Shown: positions 9,297-18,011, numbered from the stretch's first letter. The stretch: 48,754 nt of DNA from Shewanella abyssi (GCF_023284025.1 NZ_JAKIKR010000039.1:1-48754); one strand, 5' to 3'. Program-made: numbers and translations. Notes: generated by a model from the letters alone, not told the origin.

Positions 9297-11432
9297 TTAG
9301 TTGTTTAAACCACGGCGATTAAGCAAGGCTTCAGTCGTTGGCTCTTGACCTCTAAAGGCTTTATAGGCATCCATCGGTGGCACAGTATTACCGACCTCAC
9401 GAATGGTTTTTCTAAACTTCATGCCTATTTCACGGTTCAAGCCGCCTTGAGTTTGTACGTAAGCAAAGGCATCGGCCGCCAGAATTTCACTCCACATGTA
9501 AGCGTAGTAACTGGCTGAATAGCCACCAGGGAACGCGTGAGCAAAGTAGGTCGACCTATATCTTGGCGGTACAGCAGGCAGGTCGACGCCGTGCTTTTTA
9601 AGTGCCGCAGCTTCAAAGCTGGCAACATCTTGCAGTGGTGCATCGGCTTTAAGGGAATGCCACTCCAAATCGACCAAGGCAGCCGACATATATTCCAGTG
9701 TATCGAAGCCTTGGTTAAAGCTACGCGATTTAAGCAATTTATTAAGCAGCTCCTCTGGGATCGCCTCACCGGTTTCATAGTGCTTGGCATAGTTGGCTAA
9801 CACTTTAGGATGCGCCGCCCAATCCTCTTCGAAGGTGGATGGAAATTCAACAAAATCCCGTGAAACAGAGGTACCTGAAAGGGTAGGGTAATTCACCTTA
9901 GAGAACATGCCATGAGTACCGTGGCCCATCTCGTGGAACATGGTGGTCACTTCATCGTAGCTGACAAAGGTCGGTTCTCCCGCTGGCGCCTTTTTAATGT
10001 TCATCACGTTGACAACCACCGGCTTGCTGTTTAACAGCTTAGATTGACCGACAAACGAGCTCATCCAAGCACCGCCGCGTTTGCCTTCTCTGGCAAAATG
10101 GTCGGCGTAGAAAATGGCTAAACTCGTACCATCTTCATCAAACATCTCATAGGCTTTTACGTCGCTATGGTAAACGGGCAGATCTGGACGCGGGGTAAAG
10201 CTGACACCATAAAGGGCGTTAAGGGTGAAAAACACCCCATCTTTTAATACCCGATCAAACTCAAAGTAGGGGCGAATGGCGCTAGCGTCGAGATCATACT
10301 TATCTTTGCGAACAAGTTCGGCATAGTAAGCCCAGTCCCACGGTGCCAGTTCAAAATCACCGCCAGTGCTGTTTATCATCGCTTGAATGTCGGCAGCTTC
10401 TTTATTGGTATTGGCAACAACGGCCGGCACCATGGAGCCGAACATCTTGTACACCGCTTCTGGCGTTTTGGCCATTTGTGGTGCGAGGCGGTAATCAGCC
10501 CAACTGTCAAACCCAAGTAGCTCTGCGCGCTCAGCTCTAAGCTGCGCTAAACGGGCAACAAAAGAGGCGGTTTCATTTTCGCCCTCAAGACCACGATTGG
10601 CTGAGGCTTGCCATATTTGCTGGCGTAGCTCACGATTATCCAAGTGCGTCAGCACTGGCTGACGCGTGGTGTTGGTGAGGTTGAGTTGATACTGACCGTC
10701 GTGGCCATTGGCTGTAGCATCCGCTGCAGCGGCACGAATAGCGCTAGCAGATAAACCGCTGAGTTCAGCCTTATCGTCTACCACAATAGCGATCTCTTTG
10801 GTCAGTCGCATTAAGCGTTGAGCAAACTCATTGGTGAGTGTGGATTGCTCTTCGTTTAATGCGCGGATCTGCAGTTTCTGGCTATCGCTGAGCTTGGCAC
10901 CGGCGCGAACAAAGCGCTGATAGTAAACCTCGACTAAGCGGTTAGCCTCTGCTGATAGGTTTAGATCTGCACGGTTGTTATAGATATTCTCGACACGGGC
11001 AAATAACGCAGGGTTGAGATTGATATTGTCGGAATGCGCTGCCATTTTTGGCGCCATTTCGCCTTGTACCTGACGCAGTGTCGGGTTGCTGTTTGAGCCT
11101 GTGAGGTTATAAAAAACCTTGGAGGTACGGTTTAACAGCTGACCACTTTTTTCCATCGCCACAATGGTATTGTCGAACGTGGCGGCATCGGGGTTATTGG
11201 CTAATTCGAGGATCTCTTGATAATGTTCCTTGATCCCTTGCTCAAGTGCCGGCGCGAAATGCTGGTCTTTAATCAAGCTAAAATCAGGCGCTTGATATTG
11301 TAAAACACTGGCTTGTAAAAAAGGATTCTGAGTTTGCACCATAGTCGCTGCCATTGGATCGTTTTTAGTGGTTGAGCAGGCGCTTAACGCGAGCGTTGCA
11401 GTAATAGCTGCGGCGATGAGTGTTTTATGCAT
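9297..11432 (-). CDS. dcp: Peptidyl-dipeptidase Dcp-type M3 metallopeptidase, lipoprotein
   Basis: 711 residues. N-terminal lipoprotein signal with lipobox LSAC (Cys19), so the mature enzyme should be membrane-anchored in the periplasm, unlike E. coli Dcp, which lacks a lipobox. The zinc site of the M3 (thimet oligopeptidase) family is intact: HEMGH at 500-504 and the third ligand Glu529 in DFVEFPS, 25 residues on. Dcp removes dipeptides from peptide C-termini. Monocistronic, with the terminator at 9231-9260 and divergent from tdk. Confidence 0.93.
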   Translation of the reverse strand: MHKTLIAAAITATLALSACSTTKNDPMAATMVQTQNPFLQASVLQYQAPDFSLIKDQHFAPALEQGIKEHYQEILELANNPDAATFDNTIVAMEKSGQLLNRTSKVFYNLTGSNSNPTLRQVQGEMAPKMAAHSDNINLNPALFARVENIYNNRADLNLSAEANRLVEVYYQRFVRAGAKLSDSQKLQIRALNEEQSTLTNEFAQRLMRLTKEIAIVVDDKAELSGLSASAIRAAAADATANGHDGQYQLNLTNTTRQPVLTHLDNRELRQQIWQASANRGLEGENETASFVARLAQLRAERAELLGFDSWADYRLAPQMAKTPEAVYKMFGSMVPAVVANTNKEAADIQAMINSTGGDFELAPWDWAYYAELVRKDKYDLDASAIRPYFEFDRVLKDGVFFTLNALYGVSFTPRPDLPVYHSDVKAYEMFDEDGTSLAIFYADHFAREGKRGGAWMSSFVGQSKLLNSKPVVVNVMNIKKAPAGEPTFVSYDEVTTMFHEMGHGTHGMFSKVNYPTLSGTSVSRDFVEFPSTFEEDWAAHPKVLANYAKHYETGEAIPEELLNKLLKSRSFNQGFDTLEYMSAALVDLEWHSLKADAPLQDVASFEAAALKKHGVDLPAVPPRYRSTYFAHAFPGGYSASYYAYMWSEILAADAFAYVQTQGGLNREIGMKFRKTIREVGNTVPPMDAYKAFRGQEPTTEALLNRRGLNN

Positions 11433-11639
11433 CTGGTAATACTTCCTTCATTATAGTTGTTATTTCTTATGTTCTTTACAAGTCACACTATCAACTGTTT
11501 GTTAATTGATCCTTAAGAATGGCGTTAACTTCTCTTGTTAATTGTGTGTTTTGCTGTGAGCTATATGAGTTTTAGTCGAATTTTAAATATTAACTTTGTA
11601 TGACAAGTGTAAAGGGGGAGTGACTCGTTAAATTTGCGC

Positions 11640-11656
11640 TATATCATGCTGATATA
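11640..11656. promoter_or_regulatory. Palindrome between dcp and tdk
   Basis: TATATCA-TGC-TGATATA, a perfect 7-3-7 inverted repeat in the ~410-bp divergent intergenic region (11433-11844). It resembles an operator; the regulator is unknown. I see nothing else specific in this gap. Confidence 0.35.
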
Positions 11657-11844
11657 AGAGTGCTTAAAAATAGCTATCAACTTACTAGTGTTTGGCTGTT
11701 TGCTAGAGGATTACACTAGTTAAGGTAATAAAGTTAGTGAGTAAAATAGCGAATGATGAGCCTCACTATATGGTGGATTGTGGATGATCTGTGCTAGCTA
11801 ATAATGCTAGACTAGCAATGAATTCAACCTTAAGGACTCTCGGT

Positions 11845-12423
11845 TTGGCGCAACTTTATTTTTATTACTCAGCAATGAACGCCGGTAAGTCGACTTCATT
11901 ATTACAGTCTTCATATAACTACCGTGAACGTGGCATGAATACCTTGGTCATGACGGCGTCAATCGATAATCGATATGGTGTCGGTAAAGTGTCCTCGCGT
12001 ATTGGCATCGAAACCGAAGCGCAGGTATTTGGTAGTGGTGATGATTTAACCACTATGATCGGTACTGCTCACAACGAGCAAAAGCTGCACTGTATTTTAA
12101 TTGATGAATCTCAGTTTTTAAGTAAAGAGCAGGTCAAGCAGTTGACTTATGTGGTGGATATTCTCGATATTCCAGTGCTGTGTTACGGCCTTAAAACCGA
12201 TTTCCAAGGTGAGTTGTTCAGTGGTAGCCAATACCTACTTGCTTGGGCTGATAAGCTAGTCGAACTGAAAACGATTTGTCACTGTGGTCGTAAAGCCAAT
12301 ATGGTGGTACGTCTTGATGATAGTGGCAAGCCAATGCGAGAGGGTGAACAGGTCGCCATTGGTGGCAACGAAAGCTACGAGTCAGTTTGCCGTAAGCACT
12401 TTCGAGAGTTTATCTGGGACTAA
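11845..12423 (+). CDS. tdk: Thymidine kinase (TTG start)
   Basis: Proposed 192 residues. A longer frame from GTG 11791 exists, but I place the start at TTG 11845: TAAGGA lies 8 nt upstream, and the translation then begins (M)[16 protein letters not shown], the canonical N-terminus of gammaproteobacterial Tdk. In this numbering the P-loop is 9-17, DESQF 87-91, and the zinc ligands Cys145, Cys147, Cys182 and His185 form the usual lid site. It phosphorylates thymidine to dTMP in nucleotide salvage. Own terminator downstream. Confidence 0.95.
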   Translation: MAQLYFYYSAMNAGKSTSLLQSSYNYRERGMNTLVMTASIDNRYGVGKVSSRIGIETEAQVFGSGDDLTTMIGTAHNEQKLHCILIDESQFLSKEQVKQLTYVVDILDIPVLCYGLKTDFQGELFSGSQYLLAWADKLVELKTICHCGRKANMVVRLDDSGKPMREGEQVAIGGNESYESVCRKHFREFIWD

Positions 12424-12455
12424 TCGCTAGTTGTTCTAACATGTTTAGATTTATT

Positions 12456-12487
12456 AAAGCCAGTTGCTAACCGCCACTGGCTTTTTT
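12456..12487 (+). terminator. Terminator of tdk
   Basis: AAAGCCAGT (12456-12464) pairs with ACTGGCTTT (12476-12484), followed by T4, about 30 bp after the tdk stop. Confidence 0.8.
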
Positions 12488-12683
12488 ATTGTGCGTTTGA
12501 TTTTAAATTGGAAAGTCAGCAAACGCTTAGGCGGAGGCATGTAATGCTATGCCATGTAATAAGCAACATCTGAGCCAGATCCGTCATCCCGCGACTGAAT
12601 GGCTGTTGATAGTTCCAACAACAATAGCATTTCCTACGTCCGTGTAGGTCAGATTCAGGAGGTAGAGCAATGCAGGGAGCAAT

Positions 12684-12899
12684 TGCCGAGTGAAGCTTCT
12701 GGGCCGGTATCCAGTGCCTTTAAGTCTGAAATTATCAGGCCATATTGAAATTGCAGAGCATGCGCCCTGTGTCATAGCAAGCCGCCACAAGTACGTCCAT
12801 GTAGGCTCTGCTAAATCATCCGTGATTTAGAAGCTTGCACGCCCCACAGCACATGCTCTGTCAGCAAGTTCAATGTAGCGTCTGACACGCTTTTGTCGG
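12684..12899 (+). repeat. Dispersed ~250-bp repeat, copy A (diverged)
   Basis: Contains both modules of the family: the GAAGCTTCTGGGCCGGTATC segment near 12692-12711 and the core GCAAGCCGCC...TCCATGTAGGCTCTGCTAAA...AGAAGCTTGCACG...GTAGCGTCTGA (12777-12884). The core folds on itself (CTAAATCAtccgTGATTTAG). It ends at the group II intron 3' end. Sequence from 12541 to 12683 looks like an older, more degenerate unit (TCCGTGTAGG near 12640). No gene is seen between 12424 and 14139. Confidence 0.85.
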
Positions 12900-12935
12900 A
12901 TAAGCGACACCTGTTGCCAGGTGCCGCTCTCCTAA

Positions 12936-12969
12936 GAACCGTACGTGCAACTTTCACTGCATACGGCTC
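12936..12969 (-). ncRNA. Group II intron domain V catalytic hairpin
   Basis: 34 nt with the domain V consensus: AGCCGTATGC on the 5' arm, a GAAA tetraloop, and GCACGTACGGTTC on the 3' arm, including the two-nucleotide bulge region. This is the most conserved element of group II ribozymes and identifies the whole intron. Confidence 0.95.
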
Positions 12970-12993
12970 AAGCCTCCACTAAGGCGTACTATG

Positions 12994-13128
12994 TTACCCG
13001 GTAACCACAGGGATTACCTTTGCAATACTAACTTGAAGCTTTGATACTTTCTGCTCTATGACTTTCCAATCTTTGGATTATCGTTGAGCAAAGCAAGGAG
13101 AGGCACTAACTTCATTTGAAGTCATCAT
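12994..13128 (-). pseudogene. N-terminal stub of a group II intron reverse transcriptase/maturase
   Basis: From ATG at 13128 the frame reads MMTSNEVSASPCFAQR, an in-frame TAA (13080-13078), then SKDWKVIEQKVSKLQVSIAK before a second stop at 12994. This matches the start of group II intron-encoded proteins (…W..IDW..IE..V..LQ.RI.KA) in domain IV. Everything after the RT-0 region, including the YADD polymerase site and maturase, is gone and the frame runs directly toward domain V. This is an internal deletion, so mobility would need a maturase supplied in trans. Confidence 0.85.
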
Positions 13129-13699
13129 TTGCGTTTCTCCATTAACAAAGTTCTTCTAATTTTCTTGCAACGGGAGACCAGCTGGAAGTGGGCTCACTTT
13201 CGTGCCAGACACAAGGTCTGTATCTGCATCATTACAATGCAGCTTTGGCTTTCTCCAGCCTCCTTTACCTGCACCACTATCGGCTATCTTCACAGATAAC
13301 TTTCCCCAAAGGGAGCAATACAGGCTTACCCTGTTCCGTATGTTGCGCAATGTCAGGGTAGATGCCCACTATAGTGCGAAGAGTTATTTGATCACGAAAG
13401 AGCACTGTCCAATCTCTTTCCAACTCTCGTGCCTTTTGGCCACAGCGTATTAACCACTTCCGCTGTTTCTCATATAACGCACCTTAAATGGATTCACTTA
13501 CGTTCATCATACTGACACCCTAGCACTTACCCGATTGTGGTTATCAGGAGGAACATCCTCTCACGATTCTGTTCCCGTCCAATGGACTTCGTTACATTGT
13601 CAGACTCGCTGCTTTATTCAGAGTCTTAGGGGCATCTGGTGATACAGATGGTTCACTCTTATCGCGGTGAACAGCGCTTCATACGACTTCAGGTCGCAC

Positions 13700-13956
13700 G
13701 GACAGAAATGAGATAGCTTAGCAGAACAACTTGGGAATAATTGGGAGTCATCTCGGCAAGGCTTATGGGCCGGGATCTAGTGCCATTACCTAAAACATCT
13801 ACTTATGATGGAAAGCAGCTCATCCACTATGTTCCTTTGCAAGCCGCCGTGAATACCTCCATGTAGGCTCTGCTGAAAAATCCCTTTTTCAGAAGCTTGC
13901 ACGTTCCACAGCAGATGATCTGCCAGCGAGTTCAGAGTAGCGTCTAGCTCATTATT
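13700..13956 (+). repeat. Dispersed ~250-bp repeat, copy B (full unit)
   Basis: Bounded by GGACAGAAATGAG (13700) and the homologous GGACAGAAGTGGG (13957), giving a unit of about 257 bp. From TTAGCAGAACAACTTGGG (13718) to the ACAGCAG at ~13914 it is nearly identical to copy D at the window end, apart from 13 extra bases after ATTACCTA. The core hairpin is CTGAAAAAtcccTTTTTCAG. Its right linker is the uninterrupted equivalent of the intron insertion site. From 13957 to 14139 I see no gene. Confidence 0.9.
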
Positions 13957-14139
13957 GGACAGAAGTGGGTTAGAGTTCAAGCTCTAAAGGTGGCTGTAGG
14001 CATTAGGAAAAGTATGGTAATCGGATATGTACTAACGCCGCTCTAAGCTGACTGAAATAGTTGGTTATAATGTGTAGCGAAACCTACTATTTTAGTTCTG
14101 TTTAAGAACTTTGTTTATTCGCGCGGGAATAACTTTAAG

Positions 14140-15087
14140 CTACTTAAATCGATTTCCAACATACTCAAGTAACTCTGAAGGTTTAACTACTTCAGCTATA
14201 TCGTCCAGCCGACCCATATTTAAAAATACAGCTTCACCTAATTTAGGACTTTTAATATGTTGTGTAGCAAGCCTAAACTCAAACTCTTCAGCATATTCTT
14301 CGTCTTTAATAAACGGGAATAAAATCCCGTTAGAACGCTCTACTACACCAGTTGGTAAATACCAAACGTCTCCATACTCCATACAAGGATGAAGTCCTAC
14401 AACACGACGAAGGAATTCCTTTGAGTCATTAATAACAATTACACTATACTCTTTGGAGCTATCCTCTTGAAATTTATTGATGTTATATAACCTCCTAAAA
14501 CTCTCAATGTTAGCTTTACTAACGAGCGTAAAGCATAGAATGTTGTACAAACCTCCAATCGATAACTCCATTAGCTTTAGATCTAGACCTGCCAGTTTTA
14601 CATTCTCAACTTTTACTGCTTGGTGAGGGCGATTTTCATGTAAATCATACCAAGGTCCATCTTCTTTTGGCTTTCTATAATTTTTAGTTGGACTAAATCT
14701 ACCTTGTTCCTCGACTGTAAAGCCCTCGGCATACTTAGTTTCCACAACACGGAAAAGGAGCATATCACCATCAAGTTCTTCAATATCAAGTTTGCTGTGC
14801 AACTCTCGATTAATGAAGGTTGCAAACTCTTCGATCCCCTTAGTTGCCCCGCCAGAAGAAATTAATGAGTTATGTAATCCTTGCCATACCCCAAGTTTTG
14901 CATGGTCTAGTAATAGAGATTGCTTAAAATATTTAATGGCATCTCGCCATTTTTCCAGTTCCTGAAAATGGCGACCTAGTAAGTAGTGTGTATAGTAACA
15001 GTCTGGAGTGCTTTCTAATTGCTTAGAGCAAACCTCAAACAACAGTGGGGATGAAAACTCTTGTTTTTCAATAATCTCTTTTAACAT
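14140..15087 (-). CDS. Hypothetical protein with N-terminal TPR-like helices
   Basis: 315 residues from the ATG at 15087 (a TTG 12 bases upstream would add four residues; neither has a good ribosome-binding site). Residues about 30-75 (YYTHYLLGRHFQELEKWRDAIKYFKQSLLLD) look like a TPR pair. The rest is a mixed alpha/beta region I do not recognise (PYDLHENRPHQAV..., SIGGLYNILCFTLVSK...GDVWYLPTGVVERSNGILFPF). No signal peptide or membrane segment. It is AT-richer than the flanking core genes and lies alone between repeat copies B and C, which suggests acquisition. Function unknown. Confidence 0.75.
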   Translation of the reverse strand: MLKEIIEKQEFSSPLLFEVCSKQLESTPDCYYTHYLLGRHFQELEKWRDAIKYFKQSLLLDHAKLGVWQGLHNSLISSGGATKGIEEFATFINRELHSKLDIEELDGDMLLFRVVETKYAEGFTVEEQGRFSPTKNYRKPKEDGPWYDLHENRPHQAVKVENVKLAGLDLKLMELSIGGLYNILCFTLVSKANIESFRRLYNINKFQEDSSKEYSVIVINDSKEFLRRVVGLHPCMEYGDVWYLPTGVVERSNGILFPFIKDEEYAEEFEFRLATQHIKSPKLGEAVFLNMGRLDDIAEVVKPSELLEYVGNRFK

Positions 15088-15263
15088 CAGTAAGCCCAAG
15101 CAAACAAAAAGTTACTGTACCATATTACATATTAGGAATAATGCCTCATTGATCCATTCCAGATTTAGCGCATAACGTAGGTATGTAAAGTCGTAGTTCA
15201 CATAAACTCTGGTATGGTAAGCACGCATTGTACGGTCGGTGAAAATTAGTGTTCTAAAAATCT

Positions 15264-15508
15264 TTGGGGCATAAATGAGTTTGACGCTTCGATGAACTTC
15301 CTAGCAGCTTGTGCGCTGAGTGGCGTGCAAGCTTCTAAATCAGGGATGATTTAGCAGAGCCATCAGGGAAGATTTTACGGCGGCTTGCAAAGACACTAGC
15401 GCATTGGCTGCAGATCGTTGACCCTTACTCCAAATACAAAGCAAAGGTCGCTAGACTCCAGTCCAGAAGCGTTACTGGAGTGACGAATTGAATTAGCTCT
15501 AAGTTGTT
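15264..15508 (-). repeat. Dispersed ~250-bp repeat, copy C (inverted)
   Basis: The reverse complement contains the core GCAAGCCGCC...GGCTCTGCTAAATCATCCCTGATTTAGAAGCTTGCACG and the module CTTCTGGACTGGAGTCTAG (15463-15484 region). It is bounded on both sides by TTTGGGGCATAAATG (15263 and 15507), giving a period near 244 bp. The 15088-15263 stretch before it holds no gene that I can see. Confidence 0.85.
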
Positions 15509-15532
15509 TTGGGGCATAAATGCTTTAGCTGC

Positions 15533-15992
15533 TGACCAAAGTGGTTCCAATGACCTGCGGTCAGCGTATGTGCAGACGCAACTGAGGCTCGCTGCAATTT
15601 TTTATAAATGAAAGGGTCCCTGTAAGCTCAACAAAAACATCTGACCTCCAAGGACGGAGGGAATGCCAAATTATGTAGGGAACATAATTGGCCCTGTTTC
15701 CGACGGCCTCCGTTGCATCTACACGGGGTTCTAAAAGCATAATCATTTGGCATTCGAGTTCGCTATCAGAAAACACGAAAGCTCAACTATAAATTCAAAC
15801 TAACAGATAACCCCCATCTCCCCAGTTGGAAATTTTGCTGTTTAAATTTCGCCGGGGCGTTGAGGGATTGACTCTTATGAAATCAAGAGCGGGTACAAGC
15901 GCTTTGCCCCTTGGCTCGACTCTTTATTACAAGAATGGGCGAAGCGCCACGACTTTTCTTTTTATTAAAATGAAAGCGAAGCTTGATAAACC
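15533..15992 (+). repeat. Second repeat family, copy F1 (upstream of the VOC gene)
   Basis: Shares three ordered blocks with F2: AATGACCTGCGGTC...GCTGCAA (15549-15597), ATCTACACGGGGTT...AAAAGC (15714-15753), and ACTCTTATGAAATCAAGAGC through TTGATAAACC (15871-15992). The junction GACCAAAGTGGTTCCAAT lies at 15533-15550 and again just after F2. Short frames in this segment are repeat translations, not genes. I see nothing recognisable from 15993 to 16274. Confidence 0.85.
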
Positions 15993-16274
15993 TAACGAGG
16001 TTTGGGGCAAATCCAATACCGGTCAACGCTCACTAACGAGCATTTTGTATTGTTAACGTCAGTTTAAAATGGCACATTAGTGCCCAAAGTTGAAATATCA
16101 ATGCATTATGAAACACAGTCCCTCTGTACCGACTCTATAAATTCCTAGATTCAGCAACACTGTGGTTATTTTCTTGCCTGTTATTAACTGAGCTTTGAGG
16201 GGAACTCATCCCCATGAATTACTGGCTGATTCAACAACTCGGCCTTCATCCCATTGTTTTAGGACGAAACCACA

Positions 16275-16649
16275 ATGCTTTTAGGAATTTGCCTTGGCAC
16301 CAACGACCTCTCCCGTGCGGGCGCGTTTTACGATCGCCTACTGAACACTCTCGGTATGGTGCGCACTATGGAAGCGGACGACGAGATAGGTTACGGGCCT
16401 CTCGGTGGCCCGAGCTGCTTTTGGATATTGAAACCTTTTGATCAACAGCCGGCGACCCGCGGCAACGGTACTCAGGTGACTTTCAAAGCAGCGGGCAACG
16501 ATGTCGTAGAAGAGTTCCACCGGACAGCCCTGATGCTTGGCGGAACGGACGAAGGTACCCCTGGTTACCGGTATCGACCACGCTACTTCGGTGCTTACTG
16601 CCGCGACTTGGATGGCAACAAGCTGCACATCATGTACGAACCCGATTGA
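16275..16649 (+). CDS. VOC-superfamily (glyoxalase/bleomycin-resistance/dioxygenase fold) protein
   Basis: 124 residues, the usual single-domain VOC length. It has the opening GxxxxDLSRAxxFYDRLLxxLGM and the closing GAYCRDLDGNKLHIMYEPD, the paired beta-alpha-beta-beta-beta signature with the final conserved Glu (E122). VOC proteins bind a metal and act on or sequester small molecules; the substrate is not predictable here. Start supported by AGGACG 8-9 nt upstream. It looks more GC-rich than the DNA around it and lies between direct repeats F1 and F2, so it may be a transferred single-gene insert. Confidence 0.88.
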   Translation: MLLGICLGTNDLSRAGAFYDRLLNTLGMVRTMEADDEIGYGPLGGPSCFWILKPFDQQPATRGNGTQVTFKAAGNDVVEEFHRTALMLGGTDEGTPGYRYRPRYFGAYCRDLDGNKLHIMYEPD

Positions 16650-16686
16650 GAGTAAGTCTCACTGGTCATTACGCCAACATGTTGAC

Positions 16687-17110
16687 AATGACCTGCGGTC
16701 GGTGCATGTGCAGATACTGCCGTGACACGCTGCAAGTCCGTCCATGGAAGCTCGGCCATGATCAATAACATACTTGTTAAACGGCCAGTTCGGCATCCAT
16801 GCCTCTCGTTCGATAGCTTGATAACTTTGTTATCCCTCACCAGATCATGGACGGTCACGGGCGTATCTACACTGGGTTATAAAAGCGCAAACTCTCAGCA
16901 TTTGGCTTATCAATAAAGGCATTTAAATTGGATAAACCTCCACATCAGTGAACATCAGAATTTACTCTTATGAAATCAAGAGCGGGTACAAGCGCTTTAC
17001 CCCTTGGCTCTACTCTTGATTACAAAAATGGGCGAAGCACCACGACTTTGATCTTTCTTAAAGGTCAGGCACTGCTTGATAAACCGAATAGCCGACCAAA
17101 GTGGTTCCAA
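16687..17110 (+). repeat. Second repeat family, copy F2 (downstream of the VOC gene)
   Basis: Direct repeat of F1: blocks at 16687-16735, 16863-16908 and 16964-17085, followed by GACCAAAGTGGTTCCAAT at 17093-17110. The third block is the best conserved (ATGAAATCAAGAGCGGGTAC). GAATTAACAC is repeated at 17127 and 17143 just beyond it. Confidence 0.85.
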
Positions 17111-17186
17111 TTGCCTACAGCACTTTGAATTAACACGGAGTGAATTAACACTGACTAAAGGGATACTTGTTACTACGAGAAGAACA

Positions 17187-18011
17187 TCAAAAATGTTCGG
17201 CCATAAATGCTTTGATGAGATTGATAAAGTCATCTTGCGCTAGCTTGGCACACTTTAGGGTCTGTTCATGGGACAAGGCAACATCTCCTAGCCCTTCAGC
17301 CATATTTGTGATGGCGCAAATAGCCAGTACGGGGAGGCTACAGTGCGCCGCGGATATCACTTCTGGTACCACTGACATTCCGACCACGTCGCCACCAATA
17401 ATCTGCATCATGCGTATTTCAGCAGCAGTTTCAAAGTTAGGCCCACTATAAGAGACAAATACCCCTTCAGAGGCCTTAATACCCTCTCTTTTGGCGATCG
17501 CTAATGCTTCCAAACGTAAGGATTTGTCATATGCATTGGCTAAGCTAAAAAACCGCGGACCATAGTTGTCATCATTACGCCCCGTCATTGGCGTGCCCGG
17601 CATGGTATTGATGTGGTCATTGAAAATAACCAGGGAGCCAACATCAATAGTGTCAGGGCGCAAGGACCCCGCGGCATTCGTCACAATGAGCAGTTCGCAG
17701 CCCAAACGCTTAAAAGTACGCACCGGATTGGTCATGACTTTCATGCTTTGGTGTTCGTAGTAATGGCCGCGGCCTTTCATGCAAACAACGTCAACACCAT
17801 TCATTCGCCCTAGCACTAGTTCGCCAGAATGACCTTCAACAGTACTGACGGGGAAGCCATCAAGATCTTCATAGGCAATACAGACTTTATCTTCTAGTTC
17901 ATCAGCAAGGCAGCCCAAGCCAGAGCCTAAGATGAATGCTGCCTTGGGTTTGAAATTTGGTTTAAGGGCTGAAATGGTGGCTAGTGCATTGTTTACAGGA
18001 TCGATTGTCAT
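17187..18011 (-). CDS. punA: Purine nucleoside phosphorylase (PunA/XapA type)
   Basis: 274 residues, typical of trimeric PNP family 2. Phosphate-binding GSGLG at 29-33, GRGHYYEHQS near residue 80, TNAAGSL, YSGPNFETAAEIRM (purine/ribose site with the conserved Glu) and EVISAAHCSLPVLAICAITNMAEG are all present. It cleaves purine (deoxy)nucleosides to base and (deoxy)ribose-1-phosphate in salvage. Start supported by AAGGAACAGACC before ATG. It diverges from a LysR gene across 132 bp, so that regulator probably controls it. Confidence 0.93.
   Translation of the reverse strand: MTIDPVNNALATISALKPNFKPKAAFILGSGLGCLADELEDKVCIAYEDLDGFPVSTVEGHSGELVLGRMNGVDVVCMKGRGHYYEHQSMKVMTNPVRTFKRLGCELLIVTNAAGSLRPDTIDVGSLVIFNDHINTMPGTPMTGRNDDNYGPRFFSLANAYDKSLRLEALAIAKREGIKASEGVFVSYSGPNFETAAEIRMMQIIGGDVVGMSVVPEVISAAHCSLPVLAICAITNMAEGLGDVALSHEQTLKCAKLAQDDFINLIKAFMAEHF

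Larger units (their letters stand above)
12900..13699 (-). mobile_element. ORF-less group II intron (~800 nt)
   Basis: On the minus strand the element begins GTGCGACCTGAAG (5' end at 13699), the standard group II start, and ends in ...CGCTTAT (AY) at 12900. Domain V is a perfect-looking 34-nt hairpin (12936-12969) with AGCCGT, GAAA and ACGGTTC in the right places. Domain VI follows (stem 12903-12913 / 12918-12928, GCAA loop). Exon recognition is readable: intron GGACAG (13405-13410, EBS1) pairs with exon CTGTCC (13700-13705, IBS1), and intron TGAGA (13468-13472, EBS2) pairs with exon TCTCA (13709-13713, IBS2). Only a stub of the intron-encoded protein remains in domain IV. Domain VI shows no clear bulged branch-point A, so branching may be impaired. 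It sits in the linker between repeat copies A and B. Confidence 0.92.

Noticed and set aside
13202..13453. 83-codon plus-strand ORF and a 64-codon minus-strand ORF at 13156-13350
   Set aside because: Both lie within the RNA domains of the group II intron, where such frames are expected by chance; neither is the maturase frame.
15826..16056. 76-codon ORF, and the similar 78-codon minus-strand ORF at 16997-17233
   Set aside because: Both are translations of the F-repeat third block (SRAGTSALPLGS / SRGASPIFVIKSRAKG), so they follow the repeat rather than a gene.
15533..17110. VOC gene with flanking repeats considered as an integron cassette
   Set aside because: The F repeats are several hundred bp in direct orientation and lack paired GTTRRRY/RYYYAAC cores; no integrase is present in the window.
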